A stretch of DNA of 64,000 nucleotides. Source: Halorarum halophilum. GTDB taxonomy: Archaea > Halobacteriota > Halobacteria > Halobacteriales > Haloferacaceae. A program made the position numbers and the translations under genes. The notes beneath the pieces are model-generated. The model searched no databases, was not told the origin of the DNA, and worked only from the letters and a program-made list of their open reading frames with translations. Location: assembly GCF_013401515.1 (NCBI RefSeq), contig NZ_CP058529.1:1922001-1986000 (forward strand). The letters are read 5' to 3'. Shown piece after piece: positions 1-8,500 of the stretch. Position 1 is the first letter of the stretch; every line of letters starts with the position of its first letter.

Positions 1-308
1 CCCTCGGCGCCGGCCTCGACGCTCCGGAGCCGCCTGAGCACCGAGTCGAGCCGGGCGCCGCGGAGCTCCTCGGTGCCGCGGAACTCGGGGACGTCGTCGT
101 CCGTCTCGGCGCGTTCGACCCTGTCCTCCAGCTCCTCGATCCGGTGTTCGAGCTCGTTGACGCGCTCCTCGGCGTCCTGACGTCGGTGAACGGCCTCGCG
201 GCGTCGCTCCTCCTCCCCCTCCAGCCGTCCGCGGAGACTGTCGCGTTCGTCCTCCAGTTCCTCGACGCGCGCTTTCAGCCCGGCGCGCCCGAGGAGTCGG
301 TCGAGCAT
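1..308 (-). CDS. Vms1/ANKZF1-like peptidyl-tRNA hydrolase family protein, N-terminal part
   Basis: The gene runs off the left edge, so only about the first 102 residues are visible. It starts at the ATG at 306-308 with M-L-D-R-L-L-G-R. A long charged, heptad-rich coiled coil (about residues 10-75) follows, then a segment reading P-E-F-R-G-T-E-E-L-R-G that resembles the start of the haloarchaeal Vms1-like domain. Family members hydrolyse peptidyl-tRNA on stalled large subunits. That function is inferred, because the catalytic domain lies outside the window. An unrelated coiled-coil protein cannot be excluded. Confidence 0.6.
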   Translation of the reverse strand, partial: MLDRLLGRAGLKARVEELEDERDSLRGRLEGEEERRREAVHRRQDAEERVNELEHRIEELEDRVERAETDDDVPEFRGTEELRGARLDSVLRRLRSVEAGAE

Positions 309-344
309 ACACGGGTGCGCGGCGCCGGCCGGGAAAAAGGTGCC

Positions 345-701
345 TTACGCGCTCGACTCCCCGTCCCAGCCGGTGTACTGGAGCAGGTCGCTCGCGCGCT
401 CCGCGTTCGCGAGGAACACTTCGCGACGGCCGGGGAGCTTCCCCTCGAGGTCGTCCGGCACCGCGTCCGCCGGAAGCGCGAGCGTTCCGGTGGGGACGTC
501 GTCGTCGCCGACGACCGGATAGTGGCGCGTTCCGACCTTCATCACGAGCGGGTTGTCGAGGCGCTCCACGCCGTCCCCGGTGGCGTAGAGCTGTTCGTTG
601 ACCCGCTCGTGGTCGTCGCGCCTGATAGCCGCCTCGTCCTCGCCCCGGGGCTGGACGTACAGGCTCCCGAGGTAGTATCCGCTTGAGAATCGTTCGAACA
701 T
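345..701 (-). CDS. Conserved haloarchaeal protein, DUF5802-like
   Basis: 118 residues from the ATG at 699-701. It begins M-F-E-R-F-S-S-G-Y-Y-L-G, then V-N-E-Q-L-Y-A-T-G, L-D-N-P-L-V-M-K and a D-D-D-V-P motif, a pattern I recognise from the small haloarchaeal family DUF5802. It is soluble, with no signal peptide or membrane segment. The function is unknown. It ends 36 bases before the Vms1-like gene on the same strand, so the two may be co-transcribed. The DUF number is from memory. Confidence 0.8.
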   Translation of the reverse strand: MFERFSSGYYLGSLYVQPRGEDEAAIRRDDHERVNEQLYATGDGVERLDNPLVMKVGTRHYPVVGDDDVPTGTLALPADAVPDDLEGKLPGRREVFLANAERASDLLQYTGWDGESSA

Positions 702-732
702 GCTGTCCGGTTGAGGGTAGTTGCCGAAGGTG

Positions 733-740
733 TGTTAAGT
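733..740 (-). promoter_or_regulatory. TATA-like box for the DUF5802-like gene
   Basis: On the minus strand this reads ACTTAACA, about 35 bases before the ATG at 701. A second AT-rich inverted repeat, ACCATTATATGGT at 751-763, lies just upstream and may be the true box or an operator. Confidence 0.35.
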
Positions 741-926
741 GTTACCGCAAACCATTATATGGTCGTACAATCAGCGGGTCGCGTCCGGTGCCGCCGTCCG
801 TCGATCTGCCGCGGTTTCCCGGGAACGAGTGGAACGCGTCGAAGCGACGGGAGTGCTCGTGTACGCGATCGCCTCATGCCCTGGTTACACACTGGCGTGG
901 GGATTCAGAAATCCCGGTCGTGGTCC

Positions 927-951
927 GTCTGACGTGCGTCAGACGCACGTC
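927..951. promoter_or_regulatory. Two overlapping perfect dyads, candidate operator
   Basis: GTCTGACG-TG-CGTCAGAC occupies 927-944. Sharing its right half, GACGTGCGT-CAG-ACGCACGTC occupies 931-951. Both have perfect arms. They sit just upstream of the probable TATA region of the winged-helix gene that starts at 1056, a position suited to an operator, perhaps autoregulatory. The regulator is unknown. Confidence 0.5.
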
Positions 952-1055
952 TCACGAAAAACTATGCTGTATGATACCTTGGCACAATTCGGTGTGTTTC
1001 CGAGACCGAACACGGGGCCCGAATCGCGGTCCCGGTTCCAAGGAGGGGCAAGACC

Positions 1056-1586
1056 ATGGCATCATCATCGACGGTCGAGACGGTGGGGGAGGAATCGGGG
1101 GCGGTCGACGCCGACGACGACCGGCGCACGGACGGTAACGCGTCACCGGTAGGGTCATCGGGCGACACGGAGGAGCCGAGCGACTTGCCGAGCGACGTCG
1201 TCTTCGGGTTGCTGTCGGCCGAACGGAGGCGCAACGTGCTCAGGTATCTGCACGAGACCGACGGGGAGGCCACCATCGGCGAGGTCGCCGAGTACGTCGG
1301 CGCGGAGGAGAACGGGATCGAGGAGCGTCGTCTCTCCTCGACGCAGCGTAAGCGCGCGTACGTCGGGCTGTACCAGAACCACCTCCCGAAACTGGACGAC
1401 GCGAACGTGATCGACTACGAACGAGCGCGGGGGACCATCGAACTCGGGGAGGGGGCGGAGCAACTGTTCCCCCACCTGTACCTCGATTCGACGGACCCGG
1501 AGGGGGGCGACTCGGGGGACGAGGTCGCGACGTCGAACTGGCTCGACGTGCTCCGGGCCAGAATACGGGATCTGATCCCGTTCTGA
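1056..1586 (+). CDS. Haloarchaeal winged-helix protein (DUF7344-like)
   Basis: 176 residues. An acidic disordered arm (about residues 1-45) precedes a helical domain with L-L-S-A-E-R-R-R-N-V-L-R-Y-L, a pattern typical of ArsR-like haloarchaeal DUF7344 regulators. R-K-R-A-Y-V-G-L-Y-Q-N-H-L-P-K-L then leads to the wing segment V-I-D-Y-E-R. A DNA-binding role is inferred. The start is supported by AGGAGG at 1041-1046. The overlapping dyads upstream suggest control of its own promoter. No operon partner follows within 200 bases. Confidence 0.8.
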   Translation: MASSSTVETVGEESGAVDADDDRRTDGNASPVGSSGDTEEPSDLPSDVVFGLLSAERRRNVLRYLHETDGEATIGEVAEYVGAEENGIEERRLSSTQRKRAYVGLYQNHLPKLDDANVIDYERARGTIELGEGAEQLFPHLYLDSTDPEGGDSGDEVATSNWLDVLRARIRDLIPF

Positions 1587-1814
1587 GTCGACGCGGCCGT
1601 CCAGCCGTGACGGCCCCGGGACACCGGCGGAATCACCCGCCATCGGGGTACCGATTCGTCCGAGAGACGCGCTTCAATCCGGTCGCGTCCCACGAGGGAC
1701 ACGTCTGGCACACGGATACGACGGATAGTTCCTGTAGGTTCGCGCAGTTCGCAGTCGGCGGCGACCGTCACCGCGACCGACGGATTCACCCGAGCGGCGG
1801 GTGAACGTCGGGCC

Positions 1815-2612
1815 ATGCCGTCGTTCCACCGGTTCGGTCAGGGGACCTACAAGCTCGAAGGTGAGCAGTGCGCCGAGAGCGTCGAGACCGCGCTCGACCT
1901 CGGCTACCGCCACGTTGACACGGCCCAGAGCTACGACAACGAGGAGTACGTCGGCGAGGCGCTGGCCGCGTCCGACGTGGACCGCGAGGACGTGTTCGTC
2001 GCGACGAAGCTCGCGACGGGCAACCTCGCCTACGACGACGCGGTCGAGACCGCCCGCGAGAGCGCCGAGAAGCTCGGCGTCGACACCATCGACCTCCTCT
2101 ACGTCCACTGGCCGATCGACACCTACGACGCCGAGGAGACCTGCCGCGCCCTCGACGACCTCGTCGACGAGGGGCTCGTCCGCCACGTCGGCCTGTCGAA
2201 CTTCATGCCCGACCAGCTGGAGGAGGCACGCGGCAACCTGGACGCACCCATCTTCGCCCACCAGGTCGAGTGCCACCCGCTGCTCCAGCAGGACGAGCTC
2301 CGCGAGTTCGCCCGCGAGGACGACCACTGGCTCGTCGCGTACTCCCCCATCGCGCGCAACCAGGTCGCCGACGTACCCGAACTCCGGGAGATCGCCGAGA
2401 AGCACGACGTCACGCCGGCGCAGGTCAGCCTCGCGTGGCTGCTCGCGAAGGAGAACGTCGCCGCCATCCCGAAGGCGACGGGCGAGGACCACATCCGCGA
2501 GAACCTGGCGGCGACCGACCTCGACCTGGACGACGAGGACATCGCCGCCATCGACGACCTCTCGGAGTCCAACCGGATCGTGGACTTCGAGGAAGCGCCG
2601 TGGAACGCGTGA
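1815..2612 (+). CDS. Aldo/keto reductase
   Basis: 265 residues, a compact AKR-type TIM barrel that would reduce carbonyls with NADPH in the cytoplasm. The catalytic tetrad is visible: Asp35 and Tyr40 in D-T-A-Q-S-Y, Lys65 in V-A-T-K-L, and His98 in Y-V-H-W-P. The C-terminal cofactor segment I-P-K-A-T is present at about residue 219. Similarity is to 2,5-diketo-D-gluconate reductase-type AKRs. The physiological substrate cannot be read from sequence. It is flanked by non-related genes, so it is probably monocistronic. Confidence 0.9.
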   Translation: MPSFHRFGQGTYKLEGEQCAESVETALDLGYRHVDTAQSYDNEEYVGEALAASDVDREDVFVATKLATGNLAYDDAVETARESAEKLGVDTIDLLYVHWPIDTYDAEETCRALDDLVDEGLVRHVGLSNFMPDQLEEARGNLDAPIFAHQVECHPLLQQDELREFAREDDHWLVAYSPIARNQVADVPELREIAEKHDVTPAQVSLAWLLAKENVAAIPKATGEDHIRENLAATDLDLDDEDIAAIDDLSESNRIVDFEEAPWNA

Positions 2613-2663
2613 CCTATGGTCACGAATGAAGACAGCGAGCGATAGCGAACCGCCGGAGCAACG

Positions 2664-2680
2664 CGAGGTCGTAGACCTCG
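2664..2680. repeat. Perfect short hairpin CGAGGTC-GTA-GACCTCG
   Basis: A seven-base stem with a three-base loop lies 52 bases after the aldo/keto reductase stop. It could act as a transcript end structure or be a dispersed palindromic repeat. No T-tract follows directly. Confidence 0.5.
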
Positions 2681-2778
2681 AACGAGGGCGACGTAACCGT
2701 CGGACCGAACGTCCGATTTACTTTCACTGCACCTCCGGCTGAGACTTATCCCCCTGCCGCCCGTTCTCCCGGAACGCC

Positions 2779-3021
2779 ATGTCAGACCCGTCCCACTCGA
2801 CCGACGACGACAGCAGGAGCACGCCCCGGACGGACGTCCGCCTGGTGCTCGGTGTCGCCGTACTGTTCGCGCTCCTCGGCGCGCTGTTGACCCGCGTCGC
2901 CGACGGCGGCAGCATCGACGGCGCCCTCGCCATGTCGCTCGCGGTGCTCGTCGTCTCGGCCGCGGTCGTCGTCTTCGGCGGGGAGGCCGTCCGGACCGCG
3001 GCGGACCTGTTCCGCCCCTAG
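2779..3021 (+). CDS. Small two-helix membrane protein
   Basis: 80 residues. A hydrophilic Ser/Asp-rich N-terminus of about 22 residues precedes two hydrophobic helices (about 24-42 and 50-70). A CTTATC box about 30 bases before the ATG fits a leaderless promoter. The stop overlaps the stop of the convergent PEP carboxylase gene by four bases. Function unknown. Confidence 0.7.
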   Translation: MSDPSHSTDDDSRSTPRTDVRLVLGVAVLFALLGALLTRVADGGSIDGALAMSLAVLVVSAAVVVFGGEAVRTAADLFRP

Positions 3022-5699
3022 CCCGTGTTCTTCATGCCGGCCGCGATGCCCTTCACGGTGAGCCGTAGCGCCCGCTCCTCGGCCTCCGTCCGGTGGGTTC
3101 GTGCGAGCAACTGCACCTGGAGCAGGTTCAGCGGGTCGACGTACGGGTTCCGGTGCTCGAGGCTCTCGGCGAGCCACTCCCGGCGGAGGAGCGATTCGCG
3201 CCCCGTGATCTTGCGGATCAGCTCCACTGCCCGCTCGTACTCCGCCTCGATCTCGGGGAAGAAGCGCTCGCGGAGTTCCGGGGGCGTGAGGTCGGCGTAC
3301 TCGGCGGCGATCTCCGGTTCGGTCCGGGCGAGCGAGAGGCCGATGTGGTCGACGGTCGTCCGGAAGAACGGCCACTCTTCGTACATCTCCCTGAGGACGT
3401 CGAGGTCGCCGCCGTCGTCGAGATACGCGTCCAGCCCCGACGCGACCGAGTACCAGCCTGGGAGGATGGCGCGCGACTGGGTCCACGAGAACACCCAGGG
3501 GATGGCCCGGAGGTCCTCGACGGTCCGCTCGCCGCTCCGGGAAGCCGGCCGTGAGCCCATGTTCAGGTCCTCGATCACCGTAATGGGCGTCGCGGTCTCG
3601 AAGTAGCGCACGAACCCGTCGGTCTCCAGCAGGTCCCGGTAGGCGTCGCGAGCGCCCTCGCCGGCCACGTCCATCGCGGCCTCCCACTCCTCCTTCGGCC
3701 GGGGCGCCTCGTCGGTGAGCGTCCGGAGGCGGGCGCGCACCTGCGCGTCGAGCATCTGTTCGAGTTCGCGCTCGGCGACGCGGGGGTTCGCGTACTTCTC
3801 CGCGATGGCCTCGCCCTGCTCGGTGAACTTCACCTCGCCCGTCGCCGTCTCGGGCGGGAGCGCGAGCAGCGCCTCGTTCATTGGGCCGCCGCCGCGCGAG
3901 ATGGAGCCGCCGCGCCCGTGGAACAGCCTGAGTTCCACGCCCACGTCGTCGGCGACCTCCGCGAGCCGTCGCGCGTTCCGGTGGAGGTCCCAGGCCGCCG
4001 CGAGCGGGCCGTTCTCCTTGTTCGAGTCGGAGTACCCGAGCATCACCTCCTGGACGTTGCCGCGCGCGTCGAGTGCGGCGCCGTACGCGTCGTTCTCGAC
4101 GAGCGTCCCGAGGATCTCCCGCGCGTTGCCGAGCGCGGAGGCCGTCTCCAGCAGCGGCACGACGTCGAGTTCGCAGTGTTCGGGCAGCGAGACGACGTCG
4201 GCGAGGTCGGCGAGGTAGAGCACCTCGAGGACGTGGGACGGCTCCTCGGTCATCGAGATGCAGTACGCGTCGATCGCCTCGGCGCCGTACTCGGCGTGCC
4301 AGTCGGCGAGCGCGTCGAACCGCTCGCAGACGCGGGCCGCGGTGTCCGAGAGGCCGTCCGCGTCGAGTTCCCCCACCGACTCCTCCAGTATCGACTCGGT
4401 GAGGACCTCGACGCGGTCCGCCTCGTCAAGGTCGGCGTAGTCGATCCCCTCACGTTCGAGGACGGCCTCGACGGTCTCGGTGTGGTTCTCCTGGTGGTCC
4501 CGGAGGTCGAGCGCCGCCAGCGTGAAGCCGAACGTCTCCACCCGGCGGGAGAGGGGGTCGACGTGCTCGGCGGCGACCGTCTCCTGCCTGTTCGCCCGGA
4601 GGTCGGCCGCGAGCGCGGCGAGCGCGTCCTCCAGTTCGTCGGGGTCGTCGAACCCCCCGGGACGGAGGTCGTCGACCCGGTCGAGTCGCGCGCGGAAGAG
4701 GTGGACGAGCCGCCGGTACGGCTCCTCGGGATATCGCTCGTCCGCGTCCGCGGCGGGTCGCGGAACGGCGTCGCGCTGGGCCGCGACCGCGTCCTCGAAC
4801 GCGTCCGTGTGCGTCAGTCGGCTCCCCTCGTGGCTCACCGCACCCGAGAGCGCCGCGAGTTCCTCGTCGTACCGCGCGAGCACCGCGTCGCGCTGGACGG
4901 CGAGCGTCTCGCTCGTCACCTCCGGGGTGACGTGGGGGTTGCCGTCGCGGTCGCTGCCTGCCCACGAGCGGAACGAGAGCACCTCCGGCACGTCCACGTC
5001 GGGGTGGGCGTCGTCGACGGCGTCCTCGAGCGCGTCGTAGGCGTCGCTCACCACGTCGAACAGCGTCTCCTCCAGGTACCAGCGCACGTCGCGCGCCTCG
5101 TCGGACGGGGTCGGTCGACGCGGGCGAACCTGCCGGGTCGCCCACAGCGACTCGACCTCGGCCGCCAGGTCGTCGTCGAGCGCGGCGACCTCGCGGTCGG
5201 TCAGCCGGCGCTCGTCGAGGTCGGCGAGCACCTCCGAGACGTGGCGGAGCTTCGCCTTCACCGTCTTCCTGCGGGCCTCGGTCGGGTGGGCCGTGAACGT
5301 CGGGATCACACGGATGTCCTCGAGCGCCCGCGCCGCGACGTCGTTGTCCACGTCGGCCAGCGCGTCCACGGTTGCGCTCAGCCCGTCCGGGAGCGTTCCG
5401 GCGTCCTCCCCCCGACGCACCGCCCGGATGCGTTCCCGCTCCTCGGCGACGTTCACCAGTTCGAAGTACGTCGCGAACGCCCGTGCGACCGTGCGCGTCG
5501 TCTCCGGGTCCAGCCCGGCCAGGCGCTCCCGGACGGTCGCCCTGCTCGGCGCGGAGCCGCGCCGGTAGTCGATCGAGCCCAGTCGAACGTCCTCGACGGC
5601 GTCGAACGCCGTCCGCGACGTCTGTCGTTCCACCACTCGGCCGAGGAGGTCGCCCAGTTCACGCACGTCCTGTCGGACGTCGCGCTCTTCGCTAGTCAT
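3018..5699 (-). CDS. ppc: Phosphoenolpyruvate carboxylase
   Basis: 893 residues from the ATG at 5697-5699, close to the normal length. It carboxylates PEP with bicarbonate to oxaloacetate, feeding the TCA cycle. Catalytic landmarks are T-A-H-P-T-E (residues 136-141), S-W-A-G-S-D-R-D-G-N-P-H-V-T (about 245-258), L-G-Y-S-D-S-N-K-E (about 555) and the glycine loop F-H-G-R-G-G-S-I-S-R-G-G-G (about 590). The C-terminus M-K-N-T-G matches the conserved N-T-G end of the family. The reading frame stays open upstream, but the extra codons look non-coding and AT-rich promoter-like sequence lies at 5740-5775. This is the bacterial-type enzyme. Confidence 0.96.
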   Translation of the reverse strand: MTSEERDVRQDVRELGDLLGRVVERQTSRTAFDAVEDVRLGSIDYRRGSAPSRATVRERLAGLDPETTRTVARAFATYFELVNVAEERERIRAVRRGEDAGTLPDGLSATVDALADVDNDVAARALEDIRVIPTFTAHPTEARRKTVKAKLRHVSEVLADLDERRLTDREVAALDDDLAAEVESLWATRQVRPRRPTPSDEARDVRWYLEETLFDVVSDAYDALEDAVDDAHPDVDVPEVLSFRSWAGSDRDGNPHVTPEVTSETLAVQRDAVLARYDEELAALSGAVSHEGSRLTHTDAFEDAVAAQRDAVPRPAADADERYPEEPYRRLVHLFRARLDRVDDLRPGGFDDPDELEDALAALAADLRANRQETVAAEHVDPLSRRVETFGFTLAALDLRDHQENHTETVEAVLEREGIDYADLDEADRVEVLTESILEESVGELDADGLSDTAARVCERFDALADWHAEYGAEAIDAYCISMTEEPSHVLEVLYLADLADVVSLPEHCELDVVPLLETASALGNAREILGTLVENDAYGAALDARGNVQEVMLGYSDSNKENGPLAAAWDLHRNARRLAEVADDVGVELRLFHGRGGSISRGGGPMNEALLALPPETATGEVKFTEQGEAIAEKYANPRVAERELEQMLDAQVRARLRTLTDEAPRPKEEWEAAMDVAGEGARDAYRDLLETDGFVRYFETATPITVIEDLNMGSRPASRSGERTVEDLRAIPWVFSWTQSRAILPGWYSVASGLDAYLDDGGDLDVLREMYEEWPFFRTTVDHIGLSLARTEPEIAAEYADLTPPELRERFFPEIEAEYERAVELIRKITGRESLLRREWLAESLEHRNPYVDPLNLLQVQLLARTHRTEAEERALRLTVKGIAAGMKNTG

Positions 5700-6037
5700 A
5701 CAGTGACATGGTAGCCCCGTATGTAGAGCCTTTCCCGTTTCGTCGAAAAATTGCCTCCGAAACGAATTAATTTCGAGTGCCTGTAAGGAACGGACGATCG
5801 GCGGGGGCGAGGCGGAGACCGTGCGGTGGACTTCACGGACACGCTGGAGGACGCAGTTCGAGCGGGTTCCGGGTAGCACGCCGACGAACCGTCGGACGGG
5901 TCGCGGCGGGAACGTCGCCACGAGCGGCCCGGAGCCCTCCCAGGTGCTCCCCGCATCACGCGGGACGAAAATCCCGTCACTGCGGGCGTGTCCCGGCTTT
6001 CGTCAGGCTTTTGCGTAGCCGCATCCGACTCCCGCCT
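5700..6037. other. Divergent promoter region between ppc and the Rieske gene
   Basis: No gene is seen. An inverted repeat CGTTTCG (5736-5742) / CGAAACG (5758-5764) flanks an A-tract, and the second arm overlaps a further dyad CGAAA-CGAATTAA-TTTCG (5758-5775). The AATTAATT stretch is a likely promoter element for ppc, read leftward, so the dyads could be operators. The remainder up to the Rieske start is GC-rich and unremarkable. Confidence 0.5.
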
Positions 6038-6949
6038 ATGAGCGCAGACGACAAGTACCCGGGCGACTCCGGACGCCGGCGGTTCGTCAAGGGGGTCGTG
6101 GGGGGCGCGTCGCTGGCCGGTCTCGGCGCCGTAGGGTCGGCGACCGTCAACAGCCTCACGGCCTCCTCGGGGTCGGGCGGCGGGGCCACCGAGGCGATGG
6201 CCATCGAGAACGTCGCGGGGCCGGCGCCGCGCGGCATGCCCCAGATCCCGATCGAGATCGACGACCAGGGGGCGATCCTGGGCGTCTGGCCCGAGGTCGA
6301 GACGGTCACGGAGCAGGGGATCGAGGTCAAGATCGCCGAGACCCAGATCGGCGGTCGGACGTACTCGACGGAGTGGTTCCAGTACTGCGGCGTCGAGACG
6401 TACCAGGGCGTCCAGCCGGCGTACGAACCCGAGGGCGGGAACTACTTCCACGCGGGGGATCAGCCGGGTTACGAGTGGCAGACCGAGGCGATGAGCGGCG
6501 GCGACCAGTTCACGGTCGACATGTTCTCCGACTACCAGGAGTGGGGCAACGGCATCGGCGCCGCGGGGATGGGCAAGCCCGCGACCGGCACGTGGCGCTC
6601 CCAGGACACGGAGGACGTCATCCCCATCCAGTTGATGCGGAGCCCGGTCATCGAACAACTCGCCAACAGCGGCTCGGCCGACGCCCCGAACGGGGAGACG
6701 TACGAGGTCGACTCCAGCACCCAGGAGTGGCTGAGCGGCTCCACCTCGCAGGGGTTCATCGCGTGGCTCAACAAGTGCACGCACTTCTGCTGTGTCCCCG
6801 GGTTCAAGTCGAACCCGGGTTCCGCCCGATACGGGGCCGCGGACGGCGTCTACTGTCCGTGCCACCAGTCCGTGTACGTCCCGTACAGCATCACCCCCAC
6901 GCTGTTCACGGCCCGGCCGCGCCCGGACGACTCGGGCTCGGGCGAGTAA
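6038..6949 (+). CDS. Tat-exported Rieske [2Fe-2S] protein
   Basis: 303 residues. A twin-arginine signal-anchor with R-R-R-F-V-K-G and a short hydrophobic stretch occupies about residues 12-35. The cluster-binding boxes are C-T-H-F-C-C (about 247-252) and C-P-C-H (about 274-277), so His and Cys ligands for the [2Fe-2S] centre are intact. The C-terminal end is a short acidic tail. Such proteins carry electrons in the membrane respiratory chain outside the cell membrane. No cytochrome b gene is adjacent, so it is an orphan subunit here; pairing with a bc-type or other quinol-oxidising complex encoded elsewhere is inference. Confidence 0.88.
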   Translation: MSADDKYPGDSGRRRFVKGVVGGASLAGLGAVGSATVNSLTASSGSGGGATEAMAIENVAGPAPRGMPQIPIEIDDQGAILGVWPEVETVTEQGIEVKIAETQIGGRTYSTEWFQYCGVETYQGVQPAYEPEGGNYFHAGDQPGYEWQTEAMSGGDQFTVDMFSDYQEWGNGIGAAGMGKPATGTWRSQDTEDVIPIQLMRSPVIEQLANSGSADAPNGETYEVDSSTQEWLSGSTSQGFIAWLNKCTHFCCVPGFKSNPGSARYGAADGVYCPCHQSVYVPYSITPTLFTARPRPDDSGSGE

Positions 6950-7019
6950 GGGGCCCGGCGACGACCTCCGCGACCGACACGACGACGCGCTTTTCCTCCC
7001 GCTCCGCCCACGCGAACCC

Positions 7020-7349
7020 ATGAGCGACGAGCACACGACGGACGACGCGTTCGAGCGCGAACTGGCGAACGCCCGGTCACTCCTCGACGCCGAGGACGTC
7101 ACCGCGATCCACGTCGGCGTCGTCCACGGCGAGGAGGTCGACACGGCGTTCGCGCAGACGGCCGACGACCCGGAGGGGGAGGGGCTCCGAGCGCTCACGC
7201 TGCTCGCGACCCACCTCCGACTGGTCGCCGAGGAGGCGGGCGTCGACTACGAGACCGTCGCCGCCGACGCGGCACGGCTCGCCGATTCGGTCGAGGAACT
7301 GCCCGACATGGGGGACGATTCCGGGTCACAGTCGGAACGCGAGGACTGA
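7020..7349 (+). CDS. Small conserved haloarchaeal protein
   Basis: 109 residues starting at the ATG at 7020-7022, 70 bases after the Rieske stop and on the same strand. It is acidic, soluble and mostly helical: an N-terminal acidic helix, then A-I-H-V-G-V-V-H-G and L-R-A-L-T-L-L-A-T-H-L. I recognise the pattern from haloarchaeal genomes but cannot assign a function. The last 15 residues are a charged tail. Confidence 0.75.
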   Translation: MSDEHTTDDAFERELANARSLLDAEDVTAIHVGVVHGEEVDTAFAQTADDPEGEGLRALTLLATHLRLVAEEAGVDYETVAADAARLADSVEELPDMGDDSGSQSERED

Positions 7350-7457
7350 CGCGGCAGCGTCGCCCGGCGGACCCCGCCTCGACCGACCACGTCATCGACT
7401 ATCCACGTCATCGACCGGCCACGGCACCGTTTCGCACGCCCGCGACAGGCTTATCCC

Positions 7458-7477
7458 GATGCACATATTTGTACATC
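7458..7477. promoter_or_regulatory. Dyad over the trp operon promoter with a TGTACA box
   Basis: GATGCACATATTTGTACATC is an imperfect palindrome: arms GATGCACA and TGTACATC match in 7 of 8 positions. It lies 22-41 bases before the trpD ATG (7499) and covers the AT-rich ACATATTT that would be the TATA box of a leaderless transcript. TGTACA is the core of the TRP box bound by the TrpY repressor in Methanothermobacter; a similar tryptophan-dependent repressor here is inferred. Confidence 0.55.
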
Positions 7478-7498
7478 GTAACACCAATCTGCCCACCC

Positions 7499-8500
7499 AT
7501 GTCCACAATACAGGAGTACATCGAGCGCGTGACCGAGGGGGAGGACCTGACCGTCGCGGAGGCGCGGGAGGCCTCAACGGTCGTGTTCGAGGAGGCGACC
7601 GAGGCACAGATCGGCGCCCTGCTCGCCGCGCTGCGGGCCAAGGGCGAGACGGAGGGCGAGATCGCCGGCTTCGCGCAGGGGATGCGCGACGCAGCGCGGA
7701 CGATCGACCCCGACGGCGACCCGCTCGTCGACACCTGCGGCACCGGCGGCGACGACTACGACACCATCAACGTCTCGACGACCTCGGCCATCGTCGCCGC
7801 GGGCGCGGGCGTGACGGTAGCCAAGCACGGTAACTACTCGGTCTCCTCCTCCTCCGGGAGCGCGGACGTGCTGGAGGTCGCGGGCGTGAAGGTCGACAGC
7901 GAGCCCCCCGCCGTCGAGGCGGCCATCGAGCGCGACGGCATCGGCTTCATGCTCGCGCCGGTGTTCCACCCGGCGATGAAGGCCGTCATCGGCCCGCGAA
8001 AGGAACTCGGGATGCGGACGCTGTTCAACATCCTCGGCCCGCTCACCAACCCCGCCGGCGCCGAGGCACAGGTGCTCGGGGTGTACGACCCGGACCTCGT
8101 CCCGCTGCTCGCGGAGGCGCTCACGCACATGCCGACCGAACGGGCGCTCGTCGTCCACGGCGACGGCGCCGACGAGATCGCGCTCCACGGGCCGAGCATC
8201 GTGGCCGAGGTCGACGGCGACGACGTGACCGAGTACACGCTCACGCCCGAGGACGTCGGGCTCGAACGCGCGCCGGTCTCGGACATCGCCGGCGGGTCGC
8301 CCGAGGAGAACGCCCGCGACCTCGAGGGCATCGTCACCGGCGAGGTGACGGGGCCGAAGCGGAACGTCATCCTCGTGAACGCCGGGGCGGCGATCTACGT
8401 CGCCGGCGAGGCGGCCAGCGTCGAGGAGGGGGTCGAGCGCGCCGCGAACGCCATCGACGAGGGGGACGCCGGGGACACCCTGGCGGCGATGCGCGAATGA
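7499..8500 (+). CDS. trpD: Anthranilate phosphoribosyltransferase
   Basis: 333 residues. It transfers phosphoribosyl from PRPP to anthranilate, the second step of the tryptophan branch. The PRPP/Mg loop D-T-C-G-T-G-G-D-D is at about residue 78-86, K-H-G-N-Y-S-V-S-S at about 107, and N-I-L-G-P-L-T-N-P-A at about 180, all family hallmarks. The ATG at 7499 is preferred to an upstream in-frame GTG because it stands 29 bases after the TATA-like box. The gene leads a four-gene operon; its stop overlaps the trpF start (ATGA). Confidence 0.97.
   Translation: MSTIQEYIERVTEGEDLTVAEAREASTVVFEEATEAQIGALLAALRAKGETEGEIAGFAQGMRDAARTIDPDGDPLVDTCGTGGDDYDTINVSTTSAIVAAGAGVTVAKHGNYSVSSSSGSADVLEVAGVKVDSEPPAVEAAIERDGIGFMLAPVFHPAMKAVIGPRKELGMRTLFNILGPLTNPAGAEAQVLGVYDPDLVPLLAEALTHMPTERALVVHGDGADEIALHGPSIVAEVDGDDVTEYTLTPEDVGLERAPVSDIAGGSPEENARDLEGIVTGEVTGPKRNVILVNAGAAIYVAGEAASVEEGVERAANAIDEGDAGDTLAAMRE

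Larger units (their letters stand above)
702..1055. other. Divergent intergenic region with overlapping palindromes
   Basis: No convincing gene lies in these 354 bases. The region carries the promoter side of the minus-strand gene, the ACCATTATATGGT repeat (751-763), the double palindrome at 927-951, an AT-rich stretch at about 956-976 that could be the TATA region of the rightward gene, and an AGGAGG ribosome-binding site at 1041-1046 before the ATG at 1056. Confidence 0.6.

Noticed and set aside
2627-2743. A 38-codon frame between the aldo/keto reductase and the small membrane protein
   Set aside because: It contains the perfect hairpin, is Arg/Glu-rich in a shadow-like way and has no ribosome-binding site.
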